From the NCBI RefSeq assembly GCF_031583595.1, contig NZ_CP134145.1, positions 3,658,001-3,722,000 of the forward strand: DNA of 64,000 nucleotides, written 5' to 3'. This stretch comes from Thalassotalea psychrophila (GTDB lineage: Bacteria; Pseudomonadota; Gammaproteobacteria; Enterobacterales; Alteromonadaceae). A program made the position numbers and the translations under genes. How positions within the stretch are numbered: the first letter of the stretch is position 1; each line of letters opens with the position of its first letter. Shown here in pieces: positions 1 to 9,678 of the stretch. The notes beneath the pieces are model-generated. The model saw only the letters and a program-made list of their open reading frames with translations, did no database searches and had not been told where the DNA came from.

Positions 1-226
<226 letters not shown>

Positions 227-229
227 TTA

Positions 230-670
230 TTAATTTAGGTTCATTACCGTGTTTATTTGTTCAAAACTATAACCACGGTATTGTAAAAATCTTACGCGTT
301 TTGCTTTATCTTTTTGATCGCTAATTTTAGGATCAGGAAAACGCTTTTGGTAGGCTTTTTCAGCCTGTAAAAACCAGTCAACTTGTTGACTAGTATAAAC
401 GGCGGCTATGATATCACTAGTTAAGCCTTTTTGCTTTAATTCTGCAGCAATATAAATCCAACCATAACCTTTAGCAACTCGCAGACGATACATACTTTCA
501 CCAAAGCGTAAATCACTTTGAATATCTTGCTCACTCAAAGCATCTAATACTATTTGTATATCATCGCTATTGAACTCTCTTAACAGCAATTTTTGCATTA
601 ACTCTTTTTGCGAATGTTCGCGTCTTGCTAATAAAGAATAAGCGGCCTTTTTAACGTCCTTTTTAATCAC
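230..670 (-). CDS. recX: Regulatory protein RecX, RecA modulator
   Basis: This 146-residue protein is the usual size for RecX, which binds RecA filaments and limits recombination and SOS activity. The helical RecX pattern is visible: AAYSLLARREHSQKEL near the start, then LRVAKGYGWIYIAAELKQKGL and a basic RVRFLQYRGYSFEQI ending. The only start giving this N-terminus is a GTG at 668-670. The gene sits directly before alaS as expected, but metA and metH now separate it from recA. A hairpin lies just upstream, so recX-alaS is probably transcribed separately from metAH. Confidence 0.93.
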   Translation of the reverse strand: MIKKDVKKAAYSLLARREHSQKELMQKLLLREFNSDDIQIVLDALSEQDIQSDLRFGESMYRLRVAKGYGWIYIAAELKQKGLTSDIIAAVYTSQQVDWFLQAEKAYQKRFPDPKISDQKDKAKRVRFLQYRGYSFEQINTVMNLN

Positions 671-744
671 TAAAGCATTACTTCAACAGGTATATTTAAG
701 CATATTCTACCTATATTAGGATAAAAAAAATACTACTGGAAACG

Positions 745-770
745 AGAAAAGGACCTTAAGGTCCTTTTTA
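745..770. terminator. Intrinsic terminator after metH
   Basis: A perfect palindrome GGACCTTAAGGTCC (751-764) is flanked by A-rich sequence on the left and a T run on the right. It lies 20-odd bases beyond the metH stop and before recX, so it probably ends the metA-metH transcript. The T run after the hairpin is better on the plus strand; on the minus strand the tail is TTTTCTC. Confidence 0.6.
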
Positions 771-792
771 ATATTGTTAATAAATTTTACGC

Positions 793-3700
793 TTAATCCG
801 GATCATAGCCCAAGTTTGGTGATAACCAACGCTCGGCTTCAGCAATGCTCATGCTTTTGCGAGTTGCGTAACTTTCAACTTGTTCTCTATCAATTTTAGC
901 AACTGCAAAGTATTTACTATCTGGGTGAGCAAAATACCAACCGCTAACTGCAGCACCTGGCCACATAGCATAACTTGTTGTTAATTCCATACCGATGTTG
1001 TTTTCAACATCAAGCAATTGCCATATAGTACCCTTTTCAGTATGTTCAGGGCATGCGGGGTAACCTGGTGCTGGACGAATACCTTGATAGTTCTCACGAA
1101 TTAAATCTTCGTTGTCTAGGTTTTCATCACTTGCATAACCCCAGTAATCCTTACGAATTCGTTCATGAAGATACTCGGCAGTTGCTTCAGCAAGTCTGTC
1201 GGCAACTGCTTTTAATAAAATAGAGTTATAGGCATCGTGCTTACTATCATGCTCTTGCACTAATTCATCGGCACCAAAACCTGAAGATACGGCAAAAGCC
1301 CCAACGTAGTCATTAACTCCAGAGTCTTTTGAAGCAACATAATCGCTTAAACAACGATTAAACTGCCCTGTTTGTTTCTTAGTTTGTTGACGTAAACCGC
1401 AGAGGATATTTAATAAATCACTACGCGTGTCATCAGTAAATACTTCAATATCGTCGCCAACGCTATGTGCAGGGAATAAACCAAATACAGCTTTTGCTTT
1501 TAAGGTTTTATTGTTGATAACGTCATCAAGCATTGCATTGGCATCTGCGAATAATTTCTTTGCTTCTTCACCAATCAGTTCATGTTCTAAAATCTTTGGA
1601 TATTTACCTGATAACTGCCAAGTTAGGAAAAATGGCGTCCAGTCTATATAGTTTCGTACCACATTCAAGTCAATATCATCTAATACTGTTACGCCTAATT
1701 CCTTCGGTGTTGCAGGCGTATAGTGCTTAAAACTAAGCGGAAACGCATTTGCTCGCGCATCTTTTAGGGATGATAAATCAGTACGAGGGCCTTTTTTGGC
1801 GTAACGTTGTCGTACTGTTTCATATTCTTTCTCTGTACGTTCAACCAATGCACCTTTCAATTCAGGTGTTAGTAGTGAATTGACCACAGAAACTGAACGA
1901 GATGCATTGGGTACATAAATTACCGGGTGATCATAATTTTTCTCAATTTTAACCGCGGTATGTGCTTTAGACGTTGTCGCACCACCAATTAATAGCGGCA
2001 AATCAAAGTTTTGCCGTTGCATCTCTTTGGCAACATGCACCATTTCATCTAATGATGGGGTAATTAACCCTGACAAACCGATAATATCAACGTTTTCATC
2101 GCGTGCTACCTGTAAAATTTTCTCACAAGATACCATAACGCCAAGGTCAATTACTTCATAGTTATTACATTGCAGGACAACACCAACAATATTCTTACCT
2201 ATATCATGTACATCACCCTTTACCGTTGCTAATAACACTTTACCGTTGCTACTAGCTACAGTCTTTTCAAGTTCAATATATGGTTGTAAATGAGCCACTG
2301 CTTGCTTCATTACTCGTGCAGACTTAACCACTTGTGGCAAAAACATTTGACCTTCACCAAATAAATCACCGACAATATTCATCCCGTCCATCAATGGTCC
2401 TTCGATAACATCGATTGGACGCTCGGCTTCAAGCCTAGCTAACTCCGTATCTTCAACGATAAATTCATTAATGCCTTTTACTAACGCGTGTTCTAACCTT
2501 TTAATTACCGGTAGCTCGCGCCAGCTTAAATCAGCTCCTGCAGCTTTGGTTCCACCTTGTCCACGATACTCTTGTGCTACCTCTAGTAATCGCTCTGTCG
2601 CGTCTTCGTCTGTGTTTTGGATAACATCTTCAACAGCTTTTAATAAATCTTTTGGTATATCTTGGTAAATAGCTAATTGCCCAGCATTTACAATACCCAT
2701 ATCCATGCCATTTTTAATGGCATGGTATAGAAACACCGCATGTATAGCTTCTCGTACAGGGTTATTACCTCTAAATGAAAATGACACATTTGATACACCA
2801 CCAGAGATCATCGCATGTGGTAATGTTTCTTTGATGATTTTAGTGGCTTCAATAAAATCTACGGCATAGTTATTATGCTCATCAATACCTGTTGCAACAG
2901 CAAAAATGTTAGGATCGAAAATTATATCTTCTGGCGGAAATCCTACTTCTTCAACCAATATTCGATAAGCTCGTTGACAGATTTCAACTTTTCTATCTTT
3001 AGTATCTGCTTGGCCAACCTCATCAAATGCCATGATAATTACCGCAGCACCGTAACGACGGACAAGTTCAGCGTGATGCTTAAATGCTTCTTCGCCTTCT
3101 TTTAGGCTAATAGAGTTAACTATGCCTTTTCCTTGTATACATTTAAGGCCTGCTTCCATAATCTCCCACTTCGAGGAATCAAGCATAATAGGTACTTTTG
3201 AGATGTCAGGCTCACCAGCAATTAAGTTTAAAAACTTAACCATTGCGCCATAGGAGTCGAGCATGCCTTCATCCATATTGATATCGATTATTTGTGCACC
3301 ATTTTCAACTTGCTGGAGAGCTACGGCAATAGCTTCATCGTATTTTTCTTCGGTAATTAAGCGTTTAAATATGGCAGAACCAGTAACATTAGTGCGTTCA
3401 CCAACGTTAACGAATAAACTATTCTCATCAAGGTTCAGTGCTTCTAATCCAGATAATCGACAGGCAATCTTTTTAGGCTCGATTTTACGTGGAGTGATTT
3501 TTGCAACGCTGTCCGCTATACCTTTAATATGTGCAGGTGTAGTACCACAGCAACCTCCAACTATATTTAAAAAACCAGATTCAGCCCATTCAACAATATG
3601 TTCATTCATATCATCTACGGTAAAATCGTACTCACCAAAAGCATTCGGCAAGCCGGCATTAGGATGAGCTGAAACGGCGAAATCGGAAATATTACTTAAC

Positions 3701-4482
3701 TCTTCTACATACTGTCTAAGCTCAACCGGACCTAGCGCGCAGTTTAAACCAAAGGAAATCGGGTTAGCATGGCGTAATGAGTTATAAAATGCTTCTGTTG
3801 TTTGCCCTGATAAAGTTCGACCTGAAGCATCTGTAATAGTGCCTGAGATCATCAAAGGTAGTCGGTACCCTATATCGGCAAACACTTGCTCAACTGCAAA
3901 AACAGCTGCTTTAGCATTTAGTGTATCGAAGATAGTTTCTAGCATGATTATATCTACACCACCTTCTATTAAGGCGTTGATAGATTCAATATAGGCATCT
4001 TTTAGTTCATCAAAACTAACATTTCGAAATGCAGGATTGTTTACATCTGGAGAAATAGAACATGTACGATTCGTTGGCCCTAACACACCGGCAACAAAGC
4101 GTGGTTTATCTGGTGTTGTTAAGCTAATTTCATCTGCTACTTTACGAGCTATTTGTGCTGATACTAAATTTATCTCGCGGCTGATATCTTCCATATCATA
4201 ATCAGCCATGGCAATAGTGGTAGAATTGAAAGTATTAGTTTCAATTATATCAGCACCAGCAAGCAAATATTGACGATGTATATCTTTAATCACTTCGCTC
4301 TGGGTAATTGATAATAAATCATTATTACCTTTTACATCACAATGCCAATTGGCAAAACGCTCGCCTCTATAATCTTGCTCTTCAAATTTATGATCTTGGA
4401 TCATGGTGCCCATGGCGCCATCTAGCACTAAAATTCGGTCTTGTAATTGTTGTTCTAATAAAATACTTGTTGGAGATTTCAC
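793..4482 (-). CDS. metH: Cobalamin-dependent methionine synthase MetH
   Basis: MetH transfers the methyl group of 5-methyltetrahydrofolate to homocysteine through cobalamin, the last step of methionine synthesis. At 1229 residues it matches full-length family members. The modules appear in order: homocysteine-binding barrel (about 1-330) with zinc ligands in GLNCALG and [10 protein letters not shown]; pterin-binding barrel (about 355-620); cap and cobalamin domain with DVHDIGKN carrying the axial histidine (about 760); and the C-terminal reactivation domain with [12 protein letters not shown] that binds S-adenosylmethionine. It lies 57 bases downstream of metA on the same strand, so the MetJ-type operator before metA probably controls both. 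Its position inside the recA-recX interval is unusual. Confidence 0.98.
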   Translation of the reverse strand: MKSPTSILLEQQLQDRILVLDGAMGTMIQDHKFEEQDYRGERFANWHCDVKGNNDLLSITQSEVIKDIHRQYLLAGADIIETNTFNSTTIAMADYDMEDISREINLVSAQIARKVADEISLTTPDKPRFVAGVLGPTNRTCSISPDVNNPAFRNVSFDELKDAYIESINALIEGGVDIIMLETIFDTLNAKAAVFAVEQVFADIGYRLPLMISGTITDASGRTLSGQTTEAFYNSLRHANPISFGLNCALGPVELRQYVEELSNISDFAVSAHPNAGLPNAFGEYDFTVDDMNEHIVEWAESGFLNIVGGCCGTTPAHIKGIADSVAKITPRKIEPKKIACRLSGLEALNLDENSLFVNVGERTNVTGSAIFKRLITEEKYDEAIAVALQQVENGAQIIDINMDEGMLDSYGAMVKFLNLIAGEPDISKVPIMLDSSKWEIMEAGLKCIQGKGIVNSISLKEGEEAFKHHAELVRRYGAAVIIMAFDEVGQADTKDRKVEICQRAYRILVEEVGFPPEDIIFDPNIFAVATGIDEHNNYAVDFIEATKIIKETLPHAMISGGVSNVSFSFRGNNPVREAIHAVFLYHAIKNGMDMGIVNAGQLAIYQDIPKDLLKAVEDVIQNTDEDATERLLEVAQEYRGQGGTKAAGADLSWRELPVIKRLEHALVKGINEFIVEDTELARLEAERPIDVIEGPLMDGMNIVGDLFGEGQMFLPQVVKSARVMKQAVAHLQPYIELEKTVASSNGKVLLATVKGDVHDIGKNIVGVVLQCNNYEVIDLGVMVSCEKILQVARDENVDIIGLSGLITPSLDEMVHVAKEMQRQNFDLPLLIGGATTSKAHTAVKIEKNYDHPVIYVPNASRSVSVVNSLLTPELKGALVERTEKEYETVRQRYAKKGPRTDLSSLKDARANAFPLSFKHYTPATPKELGVTVLDDIDLNVVRNYIDWTPFFLTWQLSGKYPKILEHELIGEEAKKLFADANAMLDDVINNKTLKAKAVFGLFPAHSVGDDIEVFTDDTRSDLLNILCGLRQQTKKQTGQFNRCLSDYVASKDSGVNDYVGAFAVSSGFGADELVQEHDSKHDAYNSILLKAVADRLAEATAEYLHERIRKDYWGYASDENLDNEDLIRENYQGIRPAPGYPACPEHTEKGTIWQLLDVENNIGMELTTSYAMWPGAAVSGWYFAHPDSKYFAVAKIDREQVESYATRKSMSIAEAERWLSPNLGYDPD

Positions 4483-4539
4483 CGTAATAATTCCTGGGTC
4501 TGAATTTGATAATTGCTGCTTGTACTAACTTTAACAGTG

Positions 4540-5451
4540 CTAATTTTCAAGGTTGTATGGAGTAATTTGATAAACATAATAATTCAGCCAATTGCTAAAT
4601 AATAAACAGCCATGGCTACGCCATTTATTTTTAGGGGCCAAACTCACATCGTCAAATTTAAAATAATTTTCAGGTATGAAAGTTTCAACACCGGCTTTTA
4701 TATCCCTTTGGTATTCATCAGCTAATGTACAAGCATCGTATTCAGGATGCCCTGTTACAAATACATGTTTTTTATCTTTTGTAGCAACCAGATATACCCC
4801 CGCCTGTTCTGATTCCGCTAGAACATTTAGTTCGTTTACGCTTTGGTAAATTGTTCTATCAATTTCACCGTAGCGTGAATGAGGAACAGAAAACTCTTCT
4901 TCATAACCTCGAGTTAGCGGTTCCATAGAATCTAATGTTTGATGTCGGTACACACCGGAAAGCTTTTTGGTGCGTAATTTTCTATTTAAACCATAGCGGT
5001 AGTATAGCGCAGCATGCGCCGCCCAACATGAATACATAGTTGATGTGACATTTGTTTGAGACCATTCAAAAACTTCTACTATTTTGTCCCAATAAGAAAC
5101 ATCTTCGTAACTAAGCTGACCTAAAGGCGCACCAGTTACGATTAAACCATCGTAGTGTTTATGCTTTATATCATCGAATAAGCAATAAAACTCATCCAAA
5201 TGCTCTTTCGGTGTATTTTTAGATTCATTTAAGTGCAAACGGACAAATTCAATATTTATTTGTAACGGTGTATTTGACAGCATGCGCAATATTTGAATTT
5301 CAGCCTCAATTTTATTTGGCATTAAATTTAATATTGCTACTTGCATAGGTCGAATTTCTTGATTAACAGCCCTATTTTCAGACATGACAAATATGTTCTC
5401 ATTAGCGAGAACTGCCAGGGCTGGTAATTGATCAGGGATTTTAATCGGCAT
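4540..5451 (-). CDS. metA: Homoserine O-succinyltransferase MetA
   Basis: MetA acylates homoserine, the first committed step of methionine synthesis. The nucleophile cysteine is in YSCWAAHAALYY, and later RYGEID and FVTGHPEYD match the family, including the catalytic His-Glu pair in GHPEYD. The open frame extends 14 codons further upstream, but the start is placed at the ATG at 5449-5451. The protein then begins MPIKIPDQLPA, the normal family N-terminus, and the longer start would lie upstream of the predicted transcription start. Length is 303 residues. It leads a metA-metH pair. Substrate choice (succinyl rather than acetyl) is assumed from the family and not tested. Confidence 0.96.
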   Translation of the reverse strand: MPIKIPDQLPALAVLANENIFVMSENRAVNQEIRPMQVAILNLMPNKIEAEIQILRMLSNTPLQINIEFVRLHLNESKNTPKEHLDEFYCLFDDIKHKHYDGLIVTGAPLGQLSYEDVSYWDKIVEVFEWSQTNVTSTMYSCWAAHAALYYRYGLNRKLRTKKLSGVYRHQTLDSMEPLTRGYEEEFSVPHSRYGEIDRTIYQSVNELNVLAESEQAGVYLVATKDKKHVFVTGHPEYDACTLADEYQRDIKAGVETFIPENYFKFDDVSLAPKNKWRSHGCLLFSNWLNYYVYQITPYNLEN

Positions 5452-5482
5452 TAGATTTAACCTAAAGTAGAGCAAAAACTTA

Positions 5483-5510
5483 ATACTACCCAACCAAATA
5501 GAAATGTCAA
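5483..5510 (-). promoter_or_regulatory. metA promoter, sigma-70 type
   Basis: Read on the minus strand, a consensus TTGACA (5505-5510) and TAGTAT (5483-5488) are separated by 16 bases. Transcription would start about 25 bases before the metA ATG. The -35 hexamer lies inside the MetJ-type operator, so repressor binding would block polymerase directly. The match is by eye. Confidence 0.7.
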
Positions 5511-5531
5511 CATCTAAACGTATAGACGTCT
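5500..5531 (-). promoter_or_regulatory. MetJ operator: tandem met boxes
   Basis: The sequence contains AGACGTCT at 5524-5531, a perfect copy of the 8-base met box. It is followed in exact 8-base register by AAACGTAT (6 of 8 matching), CAACATCT (5 of 8) and AGAAATGT (5 of 8). Tandem 8-base boxes are how MetJ dimers bind with S-adenosylmethionine as corepressor. The array overlaps the metA -35 element. The metJ gene is not in this window, so the regulator is inferred. Confidence 0.8.
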
Positions 5532-5637
5532 AAATAAACTATAGATATTATTTTAATTCTCAAGATTCAGTATAATATCCACAAGTACAAACTTATTGCC
5601 ATCCATGGCAGTTTGCATTTCATCATCCATGAAGTAA

Positions 5638-5664
5638 AAAAAAACCGCTCAATGAGCGGTTTAA
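5638..5664 (-). terminator. recA terminator
   Basis: The stem AACCGCTC (5643-5650) pairs with GAGCGGTT (5654-5661) around a 3-base loop. On the minus strand it is followed by a run of nine T, the form of a strong intrinsic terminator, about 20 bases after the recA stop codon. Confidence 0.85.
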
Positions 5665-5685
5665 TAAGTAATGATTTATTGAATA

Positions 5686-6714
5686 TTATTCAACTTCAGC
5701 AACAACTTCTTCTTCTGAATCTTTAGCTGTAGTTAGTAATAGACCACGCAATTTAGCTTCTAATTCTGTTGCCATAGCAGTGTTTTCTGCAAGATACTTG
5801 GTTGCATTAGCTTTACCTTGACCGATACGTTCGCCCATACAGCTGTACCATGCTCCAGCTTTTTCAACCATTTTATGTTTAACACCTAAGTCGATTAGCT
5901 CACCTAAACTGTTAATACCTTGGCCGTATAAAATTTGGAATTCAGCCTGTTTAAACGGAGGAGCAATTTTGTTTTTAACAACTTTAACACGGGTTTCATT
6001 ACCGGTAATTTCATCCCCTTCTTTAACCGCGCCAATACGACGAATATCTAGACGAACAGATGCATAAAACTTAAGCGCATTACCACCTGTAGTTGTTTCC
6101 GGGTTACCAAACATTACACCAATTTTCATACGGATTTGGTTGATAAAGATAAGCATAGTATTAGATTGCTTAAGGTTACCTGTAAGCTTACGCATTGCTT
6201 GTGACAACATACGAGCCTGTAGACCCATGTGACTGTCACCCATGTCGCCTTCAATTTCAGCTTTAGGAGTTAAAGCAGCAACAGAATCGACTACAATTAC
6301 GTCTACCGCACCAGAACGACTTAACATATCAACAATTTCTAAAGCTTGTTCACCAGTATCTGGTTGTGACACTAATAACTCATTAATGTTTACGCCGAGT
6401 TTTTCAGCATAAATTGGGTCAAGAGCATGCTCGGCATCAACAAAAGCACATACTTTACCATTACGCTGTGCTTCAGCGATTACTTCTAAAGTAAGTGTCG
6501 TTTTACCACTAGATTCAGGACCATAGATTTCAACAACACGACCCATTGGCAAACCGCCAGCACCAAGAGCAACATCTAAAGCAAGTGAGCCGGTAGAAAT
6601 AGTTTCTACGTTCATGCTTTGGTTATCTCCTAGTTTCATGATCGAACCTTTACCGAACTGACGTTCAATTTGACTTAGGGCTGCTGATAATGCCTTTTCT
6701 TTATTTGCGTCCAT
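5686..6714 (-). CDS. recA: Recombinase RecA
   Basis: RecA is the strand-exchange ATPase of homologous recombination and the SOS coprotease. The 342-residue protein carries Walker A GPESSGKT at residues 65-72, Walker [11 protein letters not shown], the loop 1 region [19 protein letters not shown] and the loop 2 region [22 protein letters not shown], with an acidic C-terminal tail. The ATG is preceded by GGAG at good spacing. A LexA box lies within its promoter and a strong terminator follows it, so it is a single-gene unit. recX is displaced about 5 kb downstream by metA and metH. Confidence 0.99.
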   Translation of the reverse strand: MDANKEKALSAALSQIERQFGKGSIMKLGDNQSMNVETISTGSLALDVALGAGGLPMGRVVEIYGPESSGKTTLTLEVIAEAQRNGKVCAFVDAEHALDPIYAEKLGVNINELLVSQPDTGEQALEIVDMLSRSGAVDVIVVDSVAALTPKAEIEGDMGDSHMGLQARMLSQAMRKLTGNLKQSNTMLIFINQIRMKIGVMFGNPETTTGGNALKFYASVRLDIRRIGAVKEGDEITGNETRVKVVKNKIAPPFKQAEFQILYGQGINSLGELIDLGVKHKMVEKAGAWYSCMGERIGQGKANATKYLAENTAMATELEAKLRGLLLTTAKDSEEEVVAEVE

Positions 6715-6759
6715 TAAAAATCTCCAATGTTTTTCTATTTATCCAGTAGTTATGGAATT

Positions 6760-6787
6760 AGTATACTGTATAATCGTACAGTATCAA
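6760..6787 (-). promoter_or_regulatory. recA promoter with LexA box filling the spacer
   Basis: On the minus strand the -35 is TTGATA (6782-6787) and the -10 is TATACT (6760-6765). The 16 bases between them (6766-6781) form an SOS box of the type CTGT-N8-ACAG. LexA bound here would cover both polymerase contacts. The transcript would have a leader of roughly 40 bases. Confidence 0.9.
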
Positions 6788-7110
6788 CCATTAATTAATA
6801 TTTTTTTATCTAACGCCAAAAAAGCCAACATAACAATTTGATTTATAAGTAATTAAAACAAAAACTCCGTATCGATATTACTGTTACGTTTATTAAAATA
6901 AATATTTAAACAGTACTTAAACTTTAAATTCTAATTTTTTATACAGTGGTTTTAACGGGTAGTTATATTGGTATTAATTGATATCTTGCTTTGCGCTTCG
7001 AGTAATAATATTTTACCATCCATATATACTATGAATCACGGCCTATTTTATCTATTTTTCAATTAATTTGCCGTTCTCAGAATAACTTTAATAAATACAA
7101 AAGCTAATAA
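6788..7110. other. AT-rich spacer between recA promoter and native mutS start
   Basis: No gene was found in this 323-base stretch on either strand. Before the island arrived it would have separated the divergent recA and mutS genes, so it should hold the native mutS promoter, but no clear -35/-10 pair stands out. A short segment near 7028-7050 (TATGAATCACGG) recurs after barA near 43519. Confidence 0.5.
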
Positions 7111-7182
7111 ATGACAGACGATCTTTTCGCGCAATCAAATCATACTCCGATGATGCGTCAGGGTGTTAAAGCCTCCATATAG
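7111..7182 (+). pseudogene. mutS: Displaced native 5' end of mutS
   Basis: An ATG at 7111 opens a 23-codon frame encoding [17 protein letters not shown], after which it diverges and stops. NHTPMMRQ is the conserved start of MutS domain I and recurs in the intact mutS about 14.5 kb to the right ([13 protein letters not shown]). This is the original mutS start, left behind when the island integrated. It lies on the recA side, where a divergent mutS start would be expected. It could still be transcribed and translated as a short peptide. Confidence 0.85.
7136..7160 (+). repeat. Left attachment site of the mutS island
   Basis: The 25 bases here match 21682-21706 inside mutS at 22 of 25 positions, with an 11-base identical core CCGATGATGCG (7147-7157 and 21693-21703). 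All three differences are T/C changes at codon third positions, so both copies encode NHTPMMR. This is the expected signature of an integration site inside a coding sequence. Confidence 0.75.
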
Positions 7183-7220
7183 AGCCTTAAAGCCGGCTAC
7201 ATAAAAAACCCACACCCCAA

Positions 7221-7233
7221 CCTACACTAAAAA
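7221..7233 (+). repeat. Possible integrase arm-type site, left end
   Basis: CCTACACTAAAAA lies about 65 bases inside the left att site. The same word occurs at 21523, with close variants at 21488 and 21511 at the other end of the island. Repeats near both ends are typical of arm-type binding sites of tyrosine integrases. Binding is inferred. Confidence 0.5.
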
Positions 7234-7388
7234 CCAAATTATTCGCTAATGTCACAATATTATAGCCAGTAAGTGTTTTATTCATTTTAGTGATGGTCTA
7301 TTGATTGGTTTGAAGTTGTTAAGGTTGATACTCTGAGGGTCTGCTTCAGCCATAAGCGGAAGTAGAGCAATCAATAACTTAGTTCAGG

Positions 7389-7602
7389 TTATGCCACATT
7401 GCCGACGGTTTGGTTTGGCCTATGGATATGCAGGCTTCGCATAAACAACGACTCAGATCTTTCGGAAGAATTTAAGTCGATTTCTCCTAAGCAGACGTTC
7501 GAAACATCCAAATCCTAGTTTCTTGGCTTATTCGGTTTCGATCTTAAAACAAGGTGTGTTTGAGGGCGGGATACCAGGCTTGATCCGTCCCTTCAGTGCC
7601 AA
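7389..7602 (-). repeat. Inverted repeat, left copy (partner 11263-11464)
   Basis: Reverse-complemented, this 214-base stretch aligns along its length with 11263-11464. The best segment is 7389-7418 against 11435-11464, 30 bases with two mismatches. Other matches are TTGGCACTGAA, CGGATCAAGCCTG and AACGTCTGCTT. No coding sequence is evident in this copy. The pair brackets four genes, suggesting a decayed composite insertion or two old copies of one element. The gene-free stretch 7183-7622 consists mainly of this repeat. Confidence 0.75.
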
Positions 7603-7622
7603 TAACAGCCCATTAGCATTTG

Positions 7623-8372
7623 CTAATGTTCGATATTTACGTGCCTATAAGTAGCCGAAAGAATTGCGACGCTAAATACTCCAATAAAAGTAAAAGCCAC
7701 CCAATCTAGCAATAACAATAGAATGGAATCTACATAATAAAATTCCGAAAATAAAACATATATAGCTTCCGTTATTAATACAACAAACAGCATACTCAAA
7801 AACATCGCGCCTCTAGAACCTTTGGATAAGCTCAATGCGTGAGAAAGTGAAATTTCATTTTTAATCGCAATATGTGGTAAAGCTAATCCCCAGAAAGAGA
7901 GTACAACAATGAAACATAACTCCGTCGAAAATTTTAACGCTTTATAAATAACTCTAAGCGTATCTTCTGAGTAACCATCTAAAGCTAAAGAATAAGCCCA
8001 ATCACTTGAAATCCAATAGAAAGCGAAAGGAAAAAGATAGGTTATTAATATAGCTAACATGTATTTAAATTCTGTTAAGCCTAGTTTTATCCCCAACCTT
8101 GGAAAGTTTCCATGCTTATTAACAATCAATGCTCGGTGGATAGTAATAGCTACGTTAGCGTAAATTAAAAATATAAGGACATTGGTTAATAAATACAGAA
8201 ATCCTAATGCTGATTTTGCATGTGGTACGTAGTCGGGCAATAAATATAGCTCTAGAATAGCTAAAAACGTAAGAGGAACTAGAAGGTATTTTATTAGGGT
8301 GCTCTTATGTGTCTTTAATAGATTAATTGTGCCATCTAGAATTACTTTGGTATTTAGGTGGTTTAGTTGCAT
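7623..8372 (-). CDS. Hypothetical multi-pass membrane protein
   Basis: This 249-residue protein is strongly hydrophobic. There appear to be five or six membrane segments, for example LVPLTFLAILELYLL, FLYLLTNVLIFLIYANVAI, YMLAILITYLFPFAFYWI, LCFIVVLSFWGLALPHI, MLFVVLITEAIYVLF and a final stretch ending VFSVAILSATY. It has no family I can name; the architecture resembles DUF-type integral membrane proteins. It is the leftmost gene of the island, next to a lipoprotein and a secreted protein on the same strand, so an envelope role is likely. The intergenic hairpin at 8408-8455 separates it from the gene upstream. Confidence 0.7.
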   Translation of the reverse strand: MQLNHLNTKVILDGTINLLKTHKSTLIKYLLVPLTFLAILELYLLPDYVPHAKSALGFLYLLTNVLIFLIYANVAITIHRALIVNKHGNFPRLGIKLGLTEFKYMLAILITYLFPFAFYWISSDWAYSLALDGYSEDTLRVIYKALKFSTELCFIVVLSFWGLALPHIAIKNEISLSHALSLSKGSRGAMFLSMLFVVLITEAIYVLFSEFYYVDSILLLLLDWVAFTFIGVFSVAILSATYRHVNIEH

Positions 8373-8407
8373 TTAAATCCCTTTAACCTGTATTGAAAGA
8401 CTATATA

Positions 8408-8455
8408 TCGCTCTCAGGAGACCTTAACCTTTTCAAGATGTTAAGGTCAAATTTG
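8408..8455. repeat. Conserved intergenic hairpin, copy 1
   Basis: A 9-base-pair stem GACCTTAAC/GTTAAGGTC (8420-8428 with 8440-8448) surrounds an 11-base loop. The whole 48-base block matches 11501-11548 at 41 positions. One stem pair is C-G here and A-T in the other copy, so pairing is kept by compensatory change. This points to a selected or replicating structure. Confidence 0.7.
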
Positions 8456-8477
8456 TGACTATTAATTTTATCTAAAT

Positions 8478-8915
8478 TTATCTCATTAACTCGTGTAATT
8501 TATAACTTCGCATTGGACCACACATTATAATCCCACCGCTTTTGGTAGGTGGAAACTCATAACTAGTAGTTAAAAGTATATTCTTTATTTGAGTTCTATC
8601 TGCATAAAGATATCCAACGCTATACCCGTTTAAATCTACTTCATTGTACATTTCTTCATCGTCTTTCAAGACTTCATCAAGCTCGACCGACGTTTGCAGG
8701 ATTAGCTCTTCGTTTTCAAAAAATGATACTCGAAGTTTTGTTGCGGTTGCCCCTTCAATTATTGTTGGGACAAATACAGCTATACCATCTACTTTTTCAG
8801 TAGCAGAAGATTGCAATACCTTAGAAAAAGCAGGAAGTTCCTCAAGTTGCTTACTCGATGAACAGGCAATTACTGATGTTGATAGAAGCATTAATATTAA
8901 TGCGAAATATTTCAT
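8478..8915 (-). CDS. Hypothetical lipoprotein
   Basis: The 145-residue protein starts with a signal sequence (MKYFALILMLLSTSVIAC) ending in a lipobox-like SVIAC, so it is probably lipidated on Cys18 and held in the periplasm or outer membrane. The mature part is acidic, with no domain that I recognise. It lies upstream of the membrane protein at 7623 and downstream of another secreted protein, all on the minus strand. Confidence 0.7.
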   Translation of the reverse strand: MKYFALILMLLSTSVIACSSSKQLEELPAFSKVLQSSATEKVDGIAVFVPTIIEGATATKLRVSFFENEELILQTSVELDEVLKDDEEMYNEVDLNGYSVGYLYADRTQIKNILLTTSYEFPPTKSGGIIMCGPMRSYKLHELMR

Positions 8916-8970
8916 ATTATTCTTATTGTAACAGGCGGGTTATCGCTCAAATTAGTCTAATGGACATAAC

Positions 8971-9375
8971 TTATAAATTCATGAATTCATCGACATTAGC
9001 ATTACAGGATGTAAACAACTCTTCGTTATTAAGGGCAGACAAATCACCACAGATAACAGAATAGCCATTCTTTGTAATTTCATCCTTTATAGATGATGTA
9101 TTATCGTTAAATATTTCATAGAAAGGATTTATATAGGGTGCTAATGGTGAAAGCTGCTCGCCATATTTTACACGACTTGATACAGCTAAACGGACACTGG
9201 AACTATGGAACCGCTTACAGGCAGTAGATGCGCTGTCTTTACAGAGTATCAAGCTTGCCTTACCTTTTAATACGTGTTCCATCGTAGCTACATCATTCCC
9301 ACCTTGGTGATAACCGAAGGTATAACTAAACAAAGAAACTGCTAAAGCTAATGTTGTAATGATAAACGTTTTCAT
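8971..9375 (-). CDS. Hypothetical secreted or membrane-anchored protein
   Basis: This 134-residue protein has an N-terminal hydrophobic segment (MKTFIITTLALAVSLFSYTFGY) that may be a signal peptide or anchor. It contains four cysteines (LILCKDSASTACKRF, VICGDL, TSCNAN) that could form disulfides in the periplasm. No family was recognised. It lies in the island with two other small envelope proteins in the same direction. Confidence 0.65.
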   Translation of the reverse strand: MKTFIITTLALAVSLFSYTFGYHQGGNDVATMEHVLKGKASLILCKDSASTACKRFHSSSVRLAVSSRVKYGEQLSPLAPYINPFYEIFNDNTSSIKDEITKNGYSVICGDLSALNNEELFTSCNANVDEFMNL

Positions 9376-9678
9376 ATTAATCCTTTAATTTATTTTTATT
9401 TTTTTACTTCCGCTTGTCGCTCTTAACAGACCTTGAGTCGTGTTAATTATTTGTAAACATACAATACATGATGTTATTGTAATTACACAAGTTTTTTGTG
9501 GTCGTCACTGACCGCTTAGAGCGATAAGCGGAAGTTAAAAAACTTGCAAGATATTTCGCAATTTGGATGTATGCATACTAGATAAGCTCAGCTTATAAGC
9601 TAAACTCTATACATGCTGATAGCAGTACATTAGCGTAATGTAACAATATTTGTGTAAGTCTCTTTATAAGGTAATTTT
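9376..9678. repeat. Divergent intergenic region with 20-base inverted repeat
   Basis: No gene lies in these 303 bases between divergent genes. ACTTCCGCTTGTCGCTCTTA at 9406-9425 is repeated inverted at 9516-9535 with two mismatches. The TCGCTCT core recurs in other accessory spacers (8408, 11501, 60380, 61432). Promoters for both flanking genes must be here. An AAGG precedes the ATG at 9679. Confidence 0.55.

Noticed and set aside
1427..3667. Plus-strand open frames opposite metH
   Set aside because: They are antisense shadows of a well-defined 1229-residue gene with no independent start signals.
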